From assembly GCA_035041965.1 (NCBI GenBank), contig JAPYMA010002305.1, forward strand, positions 1 through 64,000: 64,000 nucleotides of DNA. Reading direction: 5' to 3'. This DNA comes from Anisakis pegreffii. Its lineage: Eukaryota; Nematoda; Chromadorea; Rhabditida; Anisakidae. This document shows, piece after piece, positions 14,201 to 27,763 of this stretch; within the stretch, counting starts at the first letter, position 1; the number at the start of each line of letters is the position of its first letter. Under the pieces are notes generated by a model. It made no database searches. It had not been told where the DNA came from and worked only from the letters and a program-made list of their open reading frames with translations. Made by a program: the position numbers and the translations under genes.

Positions 14201-14413
14201 GATTCCGTCCCGTGTCCATTACGACCGACAGTAACTGATATTGGGAACATCTGAAAGAAATGAAAAAAAAAGAAATCAATGAAACGAACCATGAGAAACC
14301 ACTTTCTCTTCGCTCTTAGTGTCGTCGTTGAGTTCACGTTTGTTTCGAGCTGCCTGCCGGATCTGGATCGTTTTCACTCGAGCTCGAAACAGCGACGTAT
14401 TATCGACAGGCAT
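11270..14413 (-). CDS. syx-18: Syntaxin-18 family Qa-SNARE
   Basis: ER Qa-SNARE (STX18/Ufe1 family) for Golgi-to-ER retrograde fusion. Seven exons read on the minus strand: 14413-14290, 13933-13769 (or -13733), 13322-13177, 13077-12925, 12658-12484, 12152-11881, 11458-11270; phases agree throughout. Exon 1 begins MPVDNTSLFRARVKTIQIRQ, the family's conserved N-terminus; exon 2 has LRDLIISRRKDYISA; exon 4 NNYLKRVTKMITELRSVRLR; exons 6-7 carry the SNARE motif, with the zero-layer Gln in VLDQERDIEF and then ENIREGNEQIREAIQ. The C-terminal anchor ends LLFLDWYNP, diagnostic of syntaxin 18. Predicted length is 407-419 residues, longer than vertebrate STX18 because of a Ser/Thr linker. The exon 2 donor and the exon 4-5 junction are least certain. 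Synaptobrevin lies upstream on the same strand. Confidence 0.92.
13493..13650. repeat. AAT-type microsatellite in a syntaxin-18 intron
   Basis: A pure (ATA)n run of about 31 bases starts at 13493, followed by degenerate AATA/ATAAT sequence to about 13650. It lies in the intron between exons 2 and 3. Confidence 0.9.
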
Positions 14414-17400
14414 TCTTCCTTACCCTGTATGCGATTTGTCACAGATTTGCACTTGCCATTTTACTGCCTCATTAATAATGACGAATATTGGTATTCGTAC
14501 CATTAGTACTGTCATTATTAAGGCAATAATAAGGCAACATTCGATATCGAGGAAAACGTTCTTCTGTTATGCAGAATTCATGCCCGAAACCCAACTAAAT
14601 AATCATCAATGCCATTCGAACCTAAGTCAGCAGTCAAATGCTACGTTTGTTTTGTATTTAATCATTTCTCTTGTTATCAATGCCATTAATGTTATTAATA
14701 TTATCACTATGATTATTATTATTAGAACGAACAACCGAAAATACATCGAAACAAAAAGGAACATCATTTTCCTCATCTTTTGAATCCCTTTAAGTTGACA
14801 GATTAGTCTACCGGATTATGGAGCCTTAATCCCGACCTTAACAGTTGAATGGCACAGCGTTAATCTTGATCTTTTCAATGTGAACAATTTTTTACTTATG
14901 TTTCTTGATTATATTATATGCTTTTGGCTGCTTATTTGTTTCTAGTGCATATTACATTGATAAATGAAAATATTTTGGATTGCTTGGATAGCAGGTTCAG
15001 CGAATTTATGAAAATATCCTCTAAAATTGTCGATTTCTTGAGGTACCAATGGATTTCAGGATGGTTCTGTTCATTTGGATCCAATCATGAGTAATCAGTA
15101 ATTTTAACAACAATTACAATTCAATAATTTAATTCCAGTTTTACTCACATCAATACTAGTATACAATGTTCAGCCCCACTGCTTTCTGAAGGCCCGTTAT
15201 TGTTCTCCTTTTAAATTTCAATTATTTCGTCCATTAAGAATTAAACATCAATAAATCTTGTATAATAACAAAGAACAACATAGAATAAAGACCTTCACTG
15301 CATATGGTAACTACCGACAGAGTTTATAACCTATCATTATTTCTTAATTTGCAAATGTACTCGCATAACTGGTAGATCAGTGGTTTTCAACATTTTCGGG
15401 CAGTCGCTCACGTAGGTTCACATCGTGATCAAACGTTCTCGCTTTAGTGACAAGTGGAAATATTAAATATTGAAATAATTTTCAGAGGTTTATCCAGATC
15501 CGTCAAGATCGTCTCTTTAAAATCGCATTATTGGTAGCTTTGAGAACTACTTTTCTAAATGCTTTCAATTAGTTGAAAGGCAGTGAAGCATCTACTATAA
15601 GATCGAACATTTTCCGAACGTACACTCGAAGAAAATATGTTTCAATTCATGCATTTTCTGTTTCTGCTGTATTGTTCGCATACTTCATGCTATTACTTTT
15701 ACTGTGTACTTTTCGGACACCTATAATCTAACGTGCATACAACTCATATCCACCTATACAATTATGCCGTAAATATTGAGTGTGCTGTCATGATTAAATT
15801 CAATAGTGAAAAATTTTGATTTGTAGGTTACAACTCAAATGTGCCTCACTTATTTCTGTTAGTTTCCCAGTTGCTTTCTGCTGTTTGAATGAATGAATGC
15901 TAAAGAATTTAACCGACATCAATGTCAACGTCAATATCAATAGTGATATCAACATAAACCGAAAACAAACACTACGGTGTTTGTTTCCAGCTAGCAAACT
16001 GTCAATAAACATAAATGGGTTAGCAGTCAGCGAATGTGGTTAGTTATTTGTGTTTGCGCATTCTCATTTGCTTTAATAATAAAGGCTGCGTTCTTTTGCG
16101 ACGCTGGATGGGAGGAAGGGTGCATATGAAACCGAACGAACGAAGGCGTATATGAACGAACATGACTGAGATGATAAAAGAAGGATTAGTGTCGCGAAAA
16201 ACATCCTGATGGATGGATGGATACTATGTGCTGCTGCTGCTGCTTTGTTTAGGCTTTCAAACAAATTAAAGCAGGCAGCTCAACTCAACGCACTCAAATA
16301 CTGATCGATAAGAGGAGCTAAAGGTGGTTAAATGATGATCTGAGAAGCTTATAGCTAACATCTGACAGGGCTTACGGCTTGCAACCAGCCAGCCAGCTGT
16401 GCTTCAAAAGGATGACAATAAAGTAAGAGTTTGCGCTCTCTATGTATCGTTGAGAGTTGTCATGAAATCGAGAGTTTATGCGCACGGAGACGACAGTCGG
16501 GAATCGCCTAAGCTCAAGTTTCCTATTCCATGACCACAAGCTGGAGGACAGTAATAACTAGAATCAGACGACAGCATAGTTCGTGTTGTTGTTCATGTAG
16601 AATGCTCACTAAACAACGACAGCATCAGAAAATCAACATTGTAAGTGTTCGATTGCAATACGCCTTATTGAACAAAAAAAGGAACAGAAAAATTGTTTGA
16701 AAACTAATGAAATGAAAAGAATAAAATAAAATTCAAGTTTTAAACCAATCTATGAATAATGTGATGATAAATATTAATGTTATGATGATATAACATATGA
16801 ATAATAATGAAACACAAATGAACATTTAACAAATACAATATGTGCTGCGATAATTACGATGACATATATACTGTGAGAATATTTTTTAGAGCAGAGATAA
16901 AAATGTCGAATAAATGATGAACAAATGAATAGATGAAAAGTTGAATTGGGAAAAAATTCTAGAAAAATGAAATATTCAGCAAAAAAACGAAACAAAGAAT
17001 AAATTCAACGCAAATAACGTGTCATTTGATATTGAAATGGAACGAAATTTTTTGAAAATCGATTGGAAAATTAAAGAAAAACCAATGAAACAGAAAAGAG
17101 AATTCATCAAAGAAGAACGAATAAAATATTCATCAACGCTTTCATGTATAAATTTTCCATCATTATAATCAGCGAGAAATAAAAAAGACTTTTACAGCGT
17201 AACACAAACGATATGGTGGGAAAAATGAGTGGAAATTTTAATGGGTAAATCGTATAAAAAATACATATAGAAGCGTGACTGATTCAATGTATAATATTAC
17301 GAGAAAATAAGAGAGCCGCTAAAGATAGAAGAGTGGTAATGGGTTTACGAGGAATGGAATATCATTTTCTAAAAACCACCATTTTTCCCCCAAAAAATTG

Positions 17401-18863
17401 GCCGAATAAATTACGAAATTATGACTGGCAAGGCGTTTGTGACTGATGATAAAATATCATTTTTTTCCGTTCTCCGGCAATGAATCAATTTTCGAGAAAA
17501 TAAAATGAAGAGCCACATGGTGAATTTAAAAAATAAATGACTCGCTTTCAATGAATAAATAAATTTGCAGCATATCAATGAACGTTCGTTCGCTCATCAG
17601 AAAATCAATTCAGAATTCACTATGAATCGTATAAAAACTCTAAACGAACTAAATTAAACACTCCATAATCTGACAGATCGATCGTACTCTTCAACATCGT
17701 ACTATTCAATTTTACCTGCCACATCTCTCAATTGTCAACAAAACTAACTTTCTAGCAGTATTCAGGTAAACAGATTCATTCAATAGACCAAGTGAATTCG
17801 ACCATCTATTCCTCAAACTACCAATTTATTCATTCCATTCTCTATAAGTATTATTCACGTAAAAAGCATTTCCAGTATTATTCTCATTACTGCCACACAC
17901 ATCTATCATCGATTCAATTCCAAATTTCTCAAAGCCAACCAAATTTCATGTGACACTGCTATCCAATTTCATCTGGCATCAATCTCAATTGCGATAACTC
18001 AATTCAACGAAGGAGACAAAACTGAAGAAAAGAATCGAAACATAGGGAAAGTAAGAGCAGAATTTCAATTGAATTACATAGCGAACGAGCTCGGAATATT
18101 CCTTAAAAATCAAACGATGAATAAATTTAAAACAAAAGAACGAACAATGTCGAAAAACACCATAGATTACAATTCCGAATATACACACGATATTATAGAT
18201 AATATTTTACGCTTTCAATAAATAGAAAAATAGATAAATAAATAATTCAACAAATAATTGAATATTCGAAACGAGTGGATTATTACACGGTAGTGGTTGA
18301 AATATTACCGATACTGATTCAGAGGAGCGACGAAAACATACTGATTCCAAGGTCCAGAGGCATTCGGGGTTCCGGTCCTAACAATATTGGACCTAACTTT
18401 CGATAATTCCCAATTCAAATTCAGTCCAACCCAAAGTCCACATTTGAGCTTGGGAAGGAAAATTTTCTGGCAGTTTATTAAATGATCAAGAAATTCACAA
18501 TGATCACAACGATCATCGATACTACTATCACTATTCTTATTATTGTTGTAAATACAGAAATGAACGACAATGATACCATAAAATAGAGTCATGAATGGAT
18601 GAAATATCCGGATCATCAATAACTTAATCAATCAATAATCAATAATCGACATACGTATGGAAAGTATGTGATCAAGAAGAAGAAATACAATGATAATAAA
18701 TCGAAACATCATTCAATTTCACCATCCATTCCAGTCACTGAATTATTCCATTTATTCATCTGATCGTTTCAACGAATCAATAGAGAAGATCAAACTTTTC
18801 CGACACCAAATCACAGGTTGAATTCAATAAAAATTCACCACGAAAGAATAATCACTGAATTTG
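14414..18863. other. Intergenic region between synaptobrevin and syntaxin-18
   Basis: This 4.4-kb stretch is very AT-rich. No gene recognised; frames up to 154 codons near 14.3 kb partly overlap the antisense of syntaxin exon 1 and are shadows. TTTATT at 18751-18756 gives AATAAA on the minus strand about 110 bases past the synaptobrevin stop, a plausible poly(A) signal. Confidence 0.5.
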
Positions 18864-21800
18864 TTATTTGTTTGATGCCCAAATGACAATAATGATGATG
18901 AGTACCACTACAATAGCACACATTATAATGATCATCTTAATATTCTTCCACCAATATTTGCGTTTCAACGTTGCGGCTGACTTCTCGAATTGCGACGCAC
19001 CTTCCTGAAAGCAGCATTTTTTGACATTTCAATCACCAATTAATTATTATTTGAAAGCGATTTCGTCAACTTTGTTTCATTTCTGTCGTTGAACAAAATG
19101 AAATCAACTACACACAATTCGAAAAAATCTGCCTCATTTGCTAAAAACTCAACATAGAAGTAACAAGAAAAAACTCGTTTCCAGATTTTGCGCACAATTT
19201 TTTTTTCAGAAAATCCCCTCTGACCTTTTTCGCATTGTTACTGTTATAGCAGCAATATCAATAAGCAGGTTTTTAACTATTTGAGCAATGACGTATGAGA
19301 ATGATTCACGCAAATTTTCATTTCATGAGAATTGCATTCACTAATATCAGCAACACACTATAATTGCACTCTAGCAGTATGCGTGTCGATAACACGAATT
19401 AGTAATCATAATATAGAACTATTGCACAGTGTTTAGAGGGAAGCACGGAAGGAAGTGCTGCTTTAAAAATGTGCCATTTCATTGAACGTTCAAAAAGCAT
19501 TCCATTAAAATTTCTCACAAATTTATTCAAGTGAAATGAGGCGACAATCCAATATCGCCATTCCAAAAAATTCCTAATGGATCATGCTGTCGAATAAAAA
19601 TTCATAAGTGCCACCACTACTACAATGATGCTGCCGAGATTGTATCAATATAAACTCATGAGTGCATGAATACGTATTCCCTAATGCGTGTTATTGCCTG
19701 AAATTTTAGCAGTGAGGAAAAATTGCAGAGTACAAAAATAACCTGCAAGGCATCAGCACGATCGTCCAGTTGCGATAACTTCTGATCACGTTCCAGAACT
19801 TTCTCGACATTTACCTGGAACGAGAAAAATGTGAAGAAGGATACGATTCTGACGGGTTTACGCTTCATTTGTTGGAGGCAACGTTGTGAAATTGAATCGA
19901 ATCATACGAAAAGTTGAAGGTTGAATAAGATTTTTATTTTCATAGTTTCCTGTTTGAATGCGTTTCTTTGACTTTGGCTTTCATTTGAATTCATTCGAAA
20001 GAAATTCTCCGATTTTTGGATTTCTTATGAATCAATTCTTGGGTTTTTTTTGGTTTATCATAATCCCACTTCTCAAAACGTTATGAATGCGTTGTTCTGA
20101 TCATCAAACATCATTTTGATTATCACACAATCTCCAAATTAAAGCTTTTTCCATTCAGCTTAAGCAAACCGTATTCAGCCAAGCATGGATAAACGCCATG
20201 TACTTTTTGAACATTTCCATGGGGATGAAATGAAAAATAATCGATGAATCTCGCGACTAAAAAAAAATTCCACCATTCAATTTCATTTACTGAAGTAATT
20301 GTTTTTTCTTTCAGAGAGTAGCAGCCGGGTGGTGCCCATTAGTGGATTAAAACAACTGCTTAACATGAATATGGCTGGCTAGCTTTAGATTATTATATCA
20401 TCCCCTTACCATCCGTTGTTAAATTACCAATAAATGCTTGCTTGTAGAATTGCGATTTCGACTTTAGTTTAGCCTCAATCTTTAGTTTCAGCTCTGATCT
20501 ACCGTGATGTTCAGATAACACTTTGATTCAAAAATCAAGTTTAGATGGCTCATCGACGTCTGCCATTCCAACGAAAGACTTTTAGCATCGCTCAGGATTG
20601 CATGTCACTCATGAACCCACTCATATGTCTAGATCAGATGTACACAATTTTTAGATTGAAGATACACAATCCATAGGTGCCCCCTTACTTTTCACTTCAC
20701 TTCTTCCACATCAACCTCCGAATTTTTTAGAATCCTTCAGAGGTCCGTTAAAAATGTCAGTTTGAAATTTACAGATAATAGATTTTCACAATTGTCTTCG
20801 TTTTTTTTTTGCTCCTGTGCTCCTTAAGTAACGTTAGGCACATACATTCACCAGTTTGACAGCATAAACACCAAGTATCATTCCTTATAGCTTGATAAGT
20901 AATACTCATTATTATTATTATGAGATCATATTGTCGTATCATTGTTTTCTATCAATTATCATTTTCCTTCATGATGGATGCTAGCAGTATTACTTATCAA
21001 GCGAATAAGTAATACTGTTGGCATCATGAGAATATTAACGCCTTTCTTCCATCTCAACAGAATTCTTGTTGAAATGACATGGAATATGCGCTTGTTCCAA
21101 ATGAACAAAGAAACAGTCGTTATAAAATCGACATCATTCTTTCATCATTCTATTCCATGCATAAATTTGTGCACACTTACAGACATACATAAATGAATGA
21201 ATGAATACATTTTTTGAGCACTTTTGCGGTCTCTATCATTAATTTTGGAATGTCAATCAATCACATGACTCCAGTCACATGTGTTGTGCTTTCTTATCTG
21301 CTTCACATGCAGTCAAGATTGATGGCTTGCGAATTGGTGTGACCACCAAATGAGAGAGTAATCAACCGTTGATTGACATCATTCATGCACTCACACCACC
21401 ACCACCATGCAATACGCCGCCTCTATCCATATCGAATTCATCACTTTTCAATGCTGGCACTACGAATTCAATGCTGAATAATTCAGCGTATCCCTGAATA
21501 ATCAGCATGCATTTGGCTCGGTCTTGGCCTCAGTATATCGTCGTCGCATGTTACGTAATCTGCTGCTGCTGTCACACGATTTCCCCAAAAGCTTGCCGAA
21601 ATAACATGCTCAGCAAAAGTACATTTCTACCAAAAAATCTACCACATACTGACAAGATGCCGTATGAAATCAATCCTAGCTGGATTTTTGCATTAAGATA
21701 TTCAAAGGCTAGTGTAGTAGACATTCGAAGCAAATGTCGTCCTCGGATTGTCTCCCTCAAGTAGCGTGCTCCTTTCAAAATCAATACAATTCCAAACAAT

Positions 21801-23456
21801 ACGGCTAACGTAATCGCTAATTTCTAGTCTGGTCAGTGTCTTTCTCTTGCTTTCCGCTTAATGACACTTAGTAAATAGGTGGAAAAACACCCTTAAAAGA
21901 TTACAAGTTTATACTTGTTCCGACGAGATGCTTGCAGAAGATTAAAAATGAAAATTGCTTCTTCGAACGCTTCAAAATCTTCTCAAGTGTAAAATGCTTT
22001 TCATTTATTTTTTAGCTGCTTTCACATCGACTAGAGACGAAGACAGCGTGAAGAGCATGCTAAACTTGCACTAAGTGATTGTGAGTCCATTAAGATTGAA
22101 CGCATGAAACCATAAAATGATGATTGCTTCCGAAATAATGCATTAGTCTGTTCGGATGATGAAATGCATGATAAATTTTCGACAGAAAGGAAATGTTCTA
22201 ATGAATACATACAAACACAAATATTTCTAAAATTGGTCGAAAACAAGAAAGTGAATTCATCAAAATTAATGATGCGAATCAAACAAAAAGAGTTGAAAGC
22301 CGCCGAAAAAAGCTTCAATTGGAAACCAACAAATAATGTCGTTCCATATTCAGACGGCATTAATTATCCTCTTCGTTTCGCAGTCAATACGCCTATTGTT
22401 AGAAGAGAGGACGGACGGACGCTTGCAACGTGGCAGTGAAATCGATTCATCAGTGGAAATTTCGGTGAAAAAAAGGAACAAATGAGAGAGGAAATGAAAT
22501 GAACTTGTGTGAATTTTATGAAAATAAAGTTGATAATTAAATGGAATCCGTTCTCTGTTGCACAAGAACACACAACGGATACAATTCCGCCGAATCTTTT
22601 TCATTTCTTGTTAAGGTCTCCTCAACTTGCTGATGAATTTCCAGTAAACCAGTAAGGCAGCTAACTATCAATGGGATCATCACAAGAAAAATAGCAAATC
22701 ATCCTAAAATTATTCATTTCATTCCAATTCCCGCATTCGGAATATTTTGTCTCCAGCAAAACTTAGTCTCCAACCATAATCCTAAGATGGATATGATTCG
22801 TTATTCTCATATGTGATATCATGTCTTTCAAAACGAATTTTAAAAAAACGTCTTTATGACAACAGCCCACTAAATTTCCAATGCTCTTGATGCATTAACG
22901 AAGCTCTTAATGCATGAAGAAAATATGATAGATGGTGAAATAAGAGACTAATTGAACGAATAAATAATGCAGAAATAAATGGATGCATTATGACTATCTC
23001 ACTATTTTTGTCCTTTCTACTTATTGGTGTTCACAGAATACTTCTTTCTGTTTACAGAGATGTTCAAGATGCATGATAATCATGCATTTCAGACAATGTT
23101 ACGAACGAATCTTCATCAGTATAAATCTATTTTAATGCAAATGAATGCTACTGCATCAGTAGCATCATGAAATTGTTTCGTGTGCATTTCTTTGAATCCC
23201 GAACAAATTCATTCAATTAAACCATGAGTGTACATTTCGAGTTTGCACACTGCATGATATTGTTCGATGAGAATTAGTGTTGGTTGGTGAATCAATTCAA
23301 TGAATGCACGACGTCTTTACTTACCTTCATAATACCAACGACCTCATCGACTTGCGCTTGAGTTTGCTGAAGTCGTTTATTGGATGGTCGTGGTCCTTGA
23401 GGTGCAGCACCTCCTACTCCGGGCGCTCCACTTCCTTCTTGTCCTGCGCCTTCCAT
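18864..23456 (-). CDS. snb-1: Synaptobrevin (VAMP, R-SNARE)
   Basis: Vesicle R-SNARE that pairs with syntaxin and SNAP-25 in exocytosis. Three exons, all phase 0: 23456-23325, 19814-19743 and 19004-18864, giving 114 residues. The Gly/Ala/Pro-rich N-terminus leads into [20 protein letters not shown]. Exon 2 is [20 protein letters not shown] plus four residues, with the zero-layer Arg at residue 53 (ERDQ). Exon 3 has [20 protein letters not shown], then a membrane anchor at about residues 92-110 and a short luminal ASNK tail. It resembles C. elegans SNB-1 much more than VAMP7 or VAMP8. TTTCAG lies four bases before the ATG, so the mRNA is either trans-spliced there or has an upstream untranslated exon. 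Intron 1 (3.5 kb) is large and could hold regulatory elements. Confidence 0.97.
19815..23324 (-). other. Large first intron of synaptobrevin
   Basis: This 3.5-kb intron starts with GTAAGT and ends TTCCAG. It contains AT-rich sequence and scattered short frames (the longest, about 91 codons at 22164-22439 plus strand, lacks recognisable features). No nested gene identified. Confidence 0.6.
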
Positions 23457-23460
23457 TGCG

Positions 23461-26400
23461 CTGAAACATTTTCATTTTTATTAACTGCCATAAAATCATC
23501 ATTATTGTTATTTCGATAGACAATTCAGCTGATCAAAACATTATTATGATTATTCAGTTTGATAATGATGCTCGATAATGCAGATGCAGCACTAAACATC
23601 GATCATAATGCTGATAACAACAATACCCTACTGATAACACTGTTTGCAAACGGATATCAACTCATCACATAAAAATCTCCTATACCGATTCTCACTCTGA
23701 ACAACAAACACACGTATGGGTGAATGAGTAATCGTAAGCGAAAACGAGGCCACGTCATAATCGCTATGAAGTGACGATGTGTAATTAATTGGCAGGATAA
23801 GGCGCACTGAGGAAGCGTCTTGCTAATTGTAAAACGGATATCAAAATGACGCACGAATGCTATTATCCATTAAGAAAACAAAAATTCTGACGACGCATTA
23901 CTTCAACGATTGACAGCGATAAAAGTGTTCGGAAGATGATGGCATATCAATTGGATATACATCATCACGCATGCAAATTGTAGCACGCTTCATCAAACGG
24001 TAATGATAACAATTAAAAGTTCCGTTCGATCATTACCATAAGCATTTATTTCTCTACAAAATGAAATCATCACCCACGTTGTGACTATCATCGTTATGCT
24101 GATCATGCTAATAAGCGGTTTAAACTGTGATTACTACAACTATGCTAATGATCGAAAATTTTTTCTAATGATTTTGTTCTCAGGTACTCACAACAGATAA
24201 TAATGGGATATTTCAAATCACGATTGCTCGACATGCGCATATATTCCTTGAAAAAAACAACAACCCATCCATCATCAGTCCCAGTATTGTATCGCAATAC
24301 AATCGTTCTTAATTGCATGTGCATGTAATCAAAATAAAACTCTGTTCTCAGATAAATTCACTGAAAGCTTTCAAACTTTTTGAATGTTAACTAATCACAT
24401 AAACACAACGCAAAAAAAGCTTCCAAAAAGTAAACTCGTCAAAACCGAATACAAAATCAATCAGAATGTAAACATATCACATGAAAGAGTATAACATTAT
24501 CAATCGATTCACCACCACATTCCCATACAACTCATCGCACTATAATCATCACCATACGAGTCCGTCCTTCTAACGTTTCGAAACGAACGCGTTTGTTTGT
24601 TCATCGTCAATAAAATCGAGCAACGCAGAACGCCCAACACACACACATACTTTCTTTTATCGCGTTGCGTTGTCAATCAGTATATCAGAACATTATTATT
24701 GCTAGCTCAAAACTACTGGGGGTGTTGTTTCGTGAAATAATTTAATCACTCCGTTCAATGCCCTACTCGATATCTCACATCTGAGCAGTAGTCATTTACT
24801 GAGTAATCGTTTGTGTTATTTAATCTAATAACAACAAATAGATGTGTGGCACAATGAAAATAAAATTAATTTACATTGCTTATTTGTTCATAAATTTGAT
24901 TGCATTCCTACGAGAAATCGACAAATGACGAAAATAAATTCGTAATGATATAGATTAATTATAATGAATATGATGTTAGTTCAACAACAAGAAGAGTGCC
25001 TCAGTAATCATATGGCCTCGTTAATTCTCGCATGAACGACAGTTCCTTGAATTCATCGAAACTCTTTAGCATCATCATATCATTTTTGACTAATCTCTCG
25101 TTCAGCATTGATTTCTCATCTAAAAAGTGCTTTGCACGAGAACATCTCACAATTTCAATACCCTCAAATCGTAATCATATTACTAATTTATATCAAAGGC
25201 CTATGTAAAAAGTTTCTTCGGGAATGAACATAAAAATTCCCATAATGAGCAAATGCAATATAAAACAAATTCAATGCGAAGCAGTATAAAAGCTGTTTCG
25301 CATTGAATGAAAAAGAAAACGCTATCAATGGTGTGATAATGTGCAACATTTCCAGATTTCTGGGAATGGTTACCCACCCATCTTATCCCAGATTTATCAA
25401 TCATCTCCATGCAATGCCGTGCTTTTCTCCGACGAACTAAGTTCGTGACGACCTATCGTCGTCAACATACATCAGCAATATTTGGTTAGCTGCATTCTAG
25501 GTAAACTTCTAGAAAGGACTGTGACATTTCTATGATAGAAAACCGTTTCGATGAAAATCACCCCGTCTTTTCATCCATTCGCTATCAGACGGAAGAAGGC
25601 AATATCACTCAAACACACTCTCGAACCTTGCACGCCCTTATCTACACGCATAATTTCACTCTTTTACAGTTCTTAATGCGTCCCAATTTCGTTAAAATTG
25701 ATAATAACGGGATAGGATTGATGTGTTACGCTTCAGCCGTTAAAATACCCAATTCTGAAGTACAATTTTCACTCACTCAATTTTGAAATATGAATAAGGA
25801 AACAGATGAAAAATAATTTCAGTCGAGTGAGCAGGAATGCTTTCATTTTTGAATGTGCACTCCTGTTCAATACGTTATAAAATTGAAAAATACACAACCA
25901 ATGCCCTTTTTGAAACAACACTGCGTTTGTTCGATTCAAAACAATTCCGTTTGTATGAAACGAATAAAAGAATGTTTTAAATGGACACATTTAATCACAC
26001 AAATTATTATTTCAAAATAGGTCATGCGTTGAAATTATGGTCTTGAGTGCACTGAGCACTTTTTTCCGAAACAATCTCATTGTGAAATTAACGTGAACAG
26101 ATGTTATTCGACGAGTGTTATCAGCGAGTACGATAACAACGAAAATAGATTTGAGATTAATGATCAGTAGCAACAAAAAAACACAATATTAATCAAAACA
26201 ATAAGTGCAATAGTGAAATAGTGTTACATACCAAAGTCTGGATTGCTATGGAATTGAGTGATGATCAAACAAATGATTTGAGTGAGTACGGTCGAATGAC
26301 TGCTTCGACTCTCGATAGTGATATCTTATCTGCTATCAGCGTATCACTGTAGTTGATATGATCAGCTGCTATTGATAATTTATGAGTGACGGATGAAATC

Positions 26401-26902
26401 AATTTGGCGTCTTCTCGAGTCAATCAATTCAATTTAGAGGTTACAATGAAACAAGACTTTGTCTGCCTGAAAATTTTTAGAATGTAAACAGATGAAACAC
26501 ACTTTTACGTAGGTGCAATTGCGTTCGAAACGTTTGGACAATTTCAGTGATAAAGCTTTTCGTAGTTTTCCCAACAACTCTGCGAGAAGTAAGACTGAGA
26601 CCCTAAGCTTCATAAAAAAAGGTCAGGGTCTCAGTCTTACTTCCTTCATTAGGCTTAGGCTCAAGCTCACAATCAGATTTTGCCTTAAAATTAGACATTT
26701 GTAAAGATAACCGAAAAACGCATATTCTTTAGAATTTATCCATTCTATAATCGCATTCGATTATGGAAATGTTAATTATTCATTCAAATGCGAAAGACTG
26801 GAATGGACGAAACGAAACGCAATCGGAATCAATTCCGATTCAGCTAAACGGCTCATTTCAACATCGCATAATAAATATCACGACACGTTAATCGTATTCA
26901 TA
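23461..26902. other. 5' region of synaptobrevin
   Basis: About 3.4 kb with no convincing coding exon. It probably contains the synaptobrevin promoter and possibly a 5' untranslated exon, which I cannot place. A strong hairpin near the far end is annotated separately. Confidence 0.45.
26586..26643. repeat. Perfect 19-bp hairpin
   Basis: GAAGTAAGACTGAGACCCT at 26586-26604 is repeated in exact reverse complement at 26625-26643, with a 20-base loop. A long run of identity like this is not expected by chance; it could be a small fold-back element or a small-RNA precursor. No poly-T terminator or known family is evident. Confidence 0.85.
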
Positions 26903-27262
26903 TCATCCATCGTGCAATCGAAATATTATACTAATAAATTCATCATGCAAACAATTCAATTTCATTGCTTTGCTAAACGACAATGATTCATTGAATCGGA
27001 CGACAGAACTCTCTCTTATTTCGTCGGATTGCTGGTTTTGTTCGCAAAAAATTCTACAGTTTCCGATGCAATCCGTTATTTTTTGTATTTCTACAAAAAA
27101 AGTATCAATTGGAGTGGTGTGACACACTTCGTATGCGGTACATACGCGGTCACCCAACTGATAATTGTAATGATTTGTGACTGAATTGATAAAATCATGA
27201 ATTTGGTGATAACAACGAACATAGCTATGTAACGACAGCAACACCAGCAGCAAAAGTATCAT
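26903..27262 (-). CDS. Putative small secreted Cys-containing protein
   Basis: Not recognised. An intact 119-codon frame starts with a textbook signal peptide (MILLLLVLLSLHSYVRC; cleavage near residue 17). The predicted mature part is about 100 residues with six cysteines (GDRVCTAYEVCHTTP, TDCIGNCRIFCEQ, KLNCLHD), suggesting disulfides, and one Asn-X-Ser site (FNESLS). Base composition is less AT-rich than its surroundings and no intron is needed. It lies on the same strand as synaptobrevin about 3.4 kb upstream. It could instead be the first exon of a longer gene. Export is inferred from the signal peptide alone. Confidence 0.5.
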   Translation of the reverse strand: MILLLLVLLSLHSYVRCYHQIHDFINSVTNHYNYQLGDRVCTAYEVCHTTPIDTFFVEIQKITDCIGNCRIFCEQNQQSDEIRESSVVRFNESLSFSKAMKLNCLHDEFISIIFRLHDG

Positions 27263-27763
27263 TTCATTAGTGAACTAACTCACCACAAACAAGTTATACC
27301 AGTACGAATACTTGACAATGAGTCATCAAAACATTCTCCAACACAAACAAACGAAACGAATGAAGGTAAATGCCTATTCCACTCCACGTTATCGCACAAA
27401 ACGCAAATATGATTATTCATAAGACTCCAACAAAAACATCAAAAATCAACACTTTCGAAAACAATTCGACTACTTTATACTAAAAATTCATTGCGAAATA
27501 TAAAGTAAATGCTAGAACGGAAGAGAAATTAATGAATAACAACTCAATAAAAATATTCAAAACATAGCATTAATATTCAAAAATAACAAGAAAAATTGAT
27601 AAGTGAAAATAAGATTACATAATTTATGCAAATAAGAAAATATTCTTTGAAAACGAAACAAAATATGAAATGCGTATAAATCAGATGAAGGGAAACGAAA
27701 AAATATTGACAATGAGAATAAATCCATTTCATTTGGCTAAAAATTTTCAAAATCCATCAAATA

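Noticed and set aside
14279..14783. 75- and 154-codon plus-strand frames
   Set aside because: Overlap the antisense of syntaxin-18 exon 1 and continue into AT-rich, Ile/Asn-rich sequence.
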